Source of the DNA: Candidatus Desantisiibacteriota bacterium
GTDB lineage: Bacteria; JACRDZ01
Assembly (NCBI GenBank): GCA_016209155.1
Contig: JACQWU010000008.1
Coordinates: 1-7,682, forward strand
DNA: 7,682 nucleotides
Direction of reading: 5' to 3'
This document shows, in pieces, positions 6,486 to 7,682 of this stretch (its first letter is position 1; each line of letters starts with the position of its first letter). The notes beneath the pieces were generated by a model. The model was not told the DNA's origin. It made no database searches and saw nothing but the letters and a program-made list of their open reading frames with translations. Made by a program: the position numbers and the translations under genes.

Positions 6486-6966
6486 TTCCTATAATCCCAA
6501 AAGCACAGAATCCAATTCCAATTAAAAGTATTGATGCAGGCTCAGGTACAACAGTTTCAATTTGTCCTTCTGACGGAAATTGGTTAAATGGCTGTGCTGC
6601 AAAAGCAAAACCAAAACTGCCATAAGCAGCTCCGCCATGACCTGCGGCAAAAGAAGTGCTAAAATAAGATGACGGAGCAACATTAAGATTTGCATATGCA
6701 ACTGCCGAATAATCATCTAAAAATATTTCTGATTCAATAAAATCGTTACTATATAAAGAACCGGGAACCCAGCCATGATTAGTAAAGAAATCTTCTTTTT
6801 CTCCATATCCATAACAATAGGAATTACCATTATTATTAAAAGGTGCGGCAAAACCCTCAAATATAATATTTGCCTCTACGGTACTTGAGCTTCCAATTAT
6901 AAAAATATAAATAATCATAACAAAAATAAAGGTGTAATCTAAAAATTTTATTTTTCTATTTTTCAT
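6469..6966 (-). CDS. PEP-CTERM sorting domain protein (exosortase substrate)
   Basis: A 165-residue secreted protein. Residues 1-32 are a long signal peptide (basic start MKNRKIK, hydrophobic core 11-25, likely cleavage after VEA at 30-32). The mature part (33-138) is rich in Gly, Ala, Phe, Tyr, Ser and Asn with no domain I recognise. The C-terminus (139-165) is a textbook PEP-CTERM tripartite signal: VPEP (140-143), a hydrophobic helix (ASILLIGIGFCAFGIIG) and a basic KKK end. Family knowledge: exosortase (EpsH/XrtA type), encoded elsewhere, recognises and processes this tail, typically in bacteria that make exopolysaccharide and floc or biofilm matrix. The start ATG at 6966 follows AAAGGAGAG with four bases between. 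No convincing promoter was seen upstream. Sorting is well supported; the function of the mature protein is unknown. Confidence 0.92.
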   Translation of the reverse strand: MKNRKIKFLDYTFIFVMIIYIFIIGSSSTVEANIIFEGFAAPFNNNGNSYCYGYGEKEDFFTNHGWVPGSLYSNDFIESEIFLDDYSAVAYANLNVAPSSYFSTSFAAGHGGAAYGSFGFAFAAQPFNQFPSEGQIETVVPEPASILLIGIGFCAFGIIGKKKIS

Positions 6967-7003
6967 TATTCTCTCCTTTAAATGCTTTTGGTAATGTCAA
7001 AAC

Positions 7004-7084
7004 TTAACCACAGGACACTGAGAAAATCTTAAAAATTAATTATTGTAGAGACGCAAAATTTTGCGTCTCTACTCTGTGCACTCT
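7004..7084. repeat. Imperfect outer inverted repeat (CACAG...CTGTG) enclosing a palindrome
   Basis: The left half, AACCACAGGACACTGAG (7006-7022), and the right half, CTCTGTGCACTCT (7072-7084), are roughly inverted: the reverse complement of the left begins CTCAGTGTCCTGTGG, about nine of thirteen bases agreeing. The halves enclose an AT-rich stretch and the perfect palindrome at 7045-7072. The form is reminiscent of intergenic CACAGAG/CTCTGTG repeats that I recall from several environmental genomes. With one degenerate copy here, the assignment is tentative. Confidence 0.35.
7045..7072. repeat. Perfect 28-bp GTAG-footed palindrome (REP/MITE-like)
   Basis: GTAGAGACGCAAAA (7045-7058) is followed directly by its exact reverse complement (7059-7072). 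The palindrome is thus 28 bp with no mismatch, markedly more GC-rich at its arms than the flanks. The 5' GTAG foot is shared with the palindrome inside hsdR at 308-335 and is typical of REP elements mobilised by RAYT transposases; palindromes of the form GTAGAGACG...CGTCTCTAC are familiar from cyanobacterial and Bacteroidota genomes. No T-run follows on either strand, so it is not a good intrinsic terminator. It lies between the divergent PEP-CTERM and cytochrome genes. Confidence 0.75.
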
Positions 7085-7141
7085 AAATTATCAATTTTTT
7101 TACATAATTTCAAGTTTTTTTTTAAATTAAATTTATTTATC

Positions 7142-7170
7142 TTGACAGTTATTTTTTACAGGAATATAGT
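7142..7170 (+). promoter_or_regulatory. Sigma70 promoter of the cytochrome gene
   Basis: A perfect TTGACA (7142-7147) is separated by exactly 17 bp from TATAGT (7165-7170, five of six). The start would be near 7177, with a 54-nt leader. Upstream lie T-runs centred near 7098, 7109, 7119 and 7132, spaced close to one helical turn, which could bend the DNA or act as UP elements. This is the best-supported promoter in the window. Confidence 0.75.
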
Positions 7171-7230
7171 TACTCTATAGTATTAAAATAATTACAATAA
7201 TAAATTTTAATCGTTAAAGGAGGGTTTATA

Positions 7231-7596
7231 ATGAAAAAATACGGGATATTGTTTTTAATGTTTTTTTTAGTGTCATTTATCTTTGCTGAAGAAAAAGTGG
7301 TGGAAAACACGGCAGAAAACGAGGAAGGGAAAAAGCTATTTGAAACAAAATGTAATCAATGTCATCCATTATCACGGCCTCTTTCTAAAACTGATGATCT
7401 TGAAGGGTGGAAATATACAACAAAAAGAATGGCTCAGAAAACATTAGGAGAAATTACAAATGCAGAAGCAGTAAAGATTGCTGAATATCTGGCTTCAAGA
7501 AATACGGGTAATACGGAAAAAAAGGATGAATCTAAAAAAGAAGCCACCTCTTCTTCCGGTAAAGATGAAAATAAACAGACAGAAGTTAAAAAATAG
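7231..7596 (+). CDS. Small periplasmic monoheme cytochrome c
   Basis: A 121-residue exported protein, probably an electron carrier or redox subunit in the periplasm. Residues 1-19 are a signal peptide (MKKYGILFLMFFLVSFIFA, cleaved before EE). The heme site is CNQCH (41-45), for covalent attachment by the cytochrome c maturation system after export. Met67 in TTKRM is the likely second axial ligand, set in a W...RM context followed by ITNAEAVKIAEYLASR, the usual C-terminal helix of such domains. The last 30 residues are a Lys/Glu/Ser/Thr-rich tail with no predicted fold, perhaps a flexible or surface-binding extension. The start is certain: AAAGGAGGG (7216-7224) lies six bases before the ATG. 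The gene stands alone with its own promoter; the redox partner is not visible. Confidence 0.9.
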   Translation: MKKYGILFLMFFLVSFIFAEEKVVENTAENEEGKKLFETKCNQCHPLSRPLSKTDDLEGWKYTTKRMAQKTLGEITNAEAVKIAEYLASRNTGNTEKKDESKKEATSSSGKDENKQTEVKK

Positions 7597-7605
7597 TTCA
7601 GTCTA

Positions 7606-7682
7606 TTACTCATGTTTTAAAAGACAACATTTTTTGTATTTTTTTCCGCTACCGCAGGGACATGGATCATTTCTGCCGACTT
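7606..7682 (-). CDS. SEC-C motif C-terminus of a minus-strand gene (SecA or other SEC-C protein), partial
   Basis: Only the last 25 codons are in the window. They read VGRNDPCPCGSGKKYKKCCL followed by LKHE and a TAA at 7606-7608. This is a SEC-C zinc motif (Cys-x-Cys-x-Ser-Gly, then Cys-Cys), found at the C-terminus of SecA, where it binds zinc and the SecB chaperone, and in many small YecA-like proteins. The last ligand pair is CC, not the CH of E. coli SecA; both variants occur in the family, so SecA cannot be told from another SEC-C protein. The gene converges on the cytochrome gene with a 9-bp gap and no clear terminator between. Confidence 0.85.
   Translation of the reverse strand, partial: VGRNDPCPCGSGKKYKKCCLLKHE

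Noticed and set aside
6998-7003. Minus-strand TTGACA as -35 of the PEP-CTERM gene
   Set aside because: A -10 at 17 bp would fall on the ribosome binding site immediately before the start codon, leaving no leader and no TATAAT-like hexamer.

Overview
The window is AT-rich (about one-third GC by eye) and bacterial. Shine-Dalgarno sites are strong, and several sigma70-type promoters with exact 17-bp spacers can be read directly. The gene content points to a Gram-negative, envelope-bearing organism: a periplasmic-type monoheme cytochrome c, a PEP-CTERM (exosortase-sorted) protein, a secreted ankyrin protein and an undecaprenyl/dolichyl-phosphate-sugar type membrane glycosyltransferase. The mix resembles genomes of uncultivated low-GC candidate phyla from groundwater or sediment, but no marker gene here fixes the lineage.

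Layout. (1) Positions 2-2355 hold the remains of a type I restriction subunit hsdR. Its 5' end lies outside the window. It is broken near 930-943 by a frame change and an apparent loss of roughly 80-110 codons, and it carries a short GTAG-footed palindrome in frame (308-335). (2) A small YgjP/DUF45-type zinc metallopeptidase gene (2348-2665, GTG start) overlaps the hsdR stop by 8 bp. (3) A monocistronic GT-C/family 39 membrane glycosyltransferase (2743-4059) has its own extended -10 promoter. It faces a minus-strand RRM RNA-binding protein gene (4087-4356) across a 14-bp-stem hairpin that overlaps the glycosyltransferase stop codon. (4) Divergent promoters between 4420 and 4506 serve the RRM gene and a long secreted ankyrin-repeat gene (4586-6451; 17 repeats). 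(5) The ankyrin gene converges on a minus-strand PEP-CTERM protein gene (6469-6966). (6) The next intergenic region carries a perfect 28-bp palindrome (7045-7072) nested in a weaker inverted repeat, then phased T-tracts and a strong promoter for a small c-type cytochrome (7231-7596). (7) The last 77 bases encode, on the minus strand, the C-terminal SEC-C zinc motif of a gene that continues beyond the window.

How the genes fit together. Apart from hsdR plus the metallopeptidase, these are mostly single-gene units with separate promoters in alternating orientations, so no multi-gene pathway is evident. Four products (glycosyltransferase, ankyrin protein, PEP-CTERM protein, cytochrome) act in or beyond the inner membrane. 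The strongest unusual signals are the decayed restriction gene, the GTAG-footed palindromes (one inside a coding frame) and the large exported ankyrin array. I found no convincing wholly new system.
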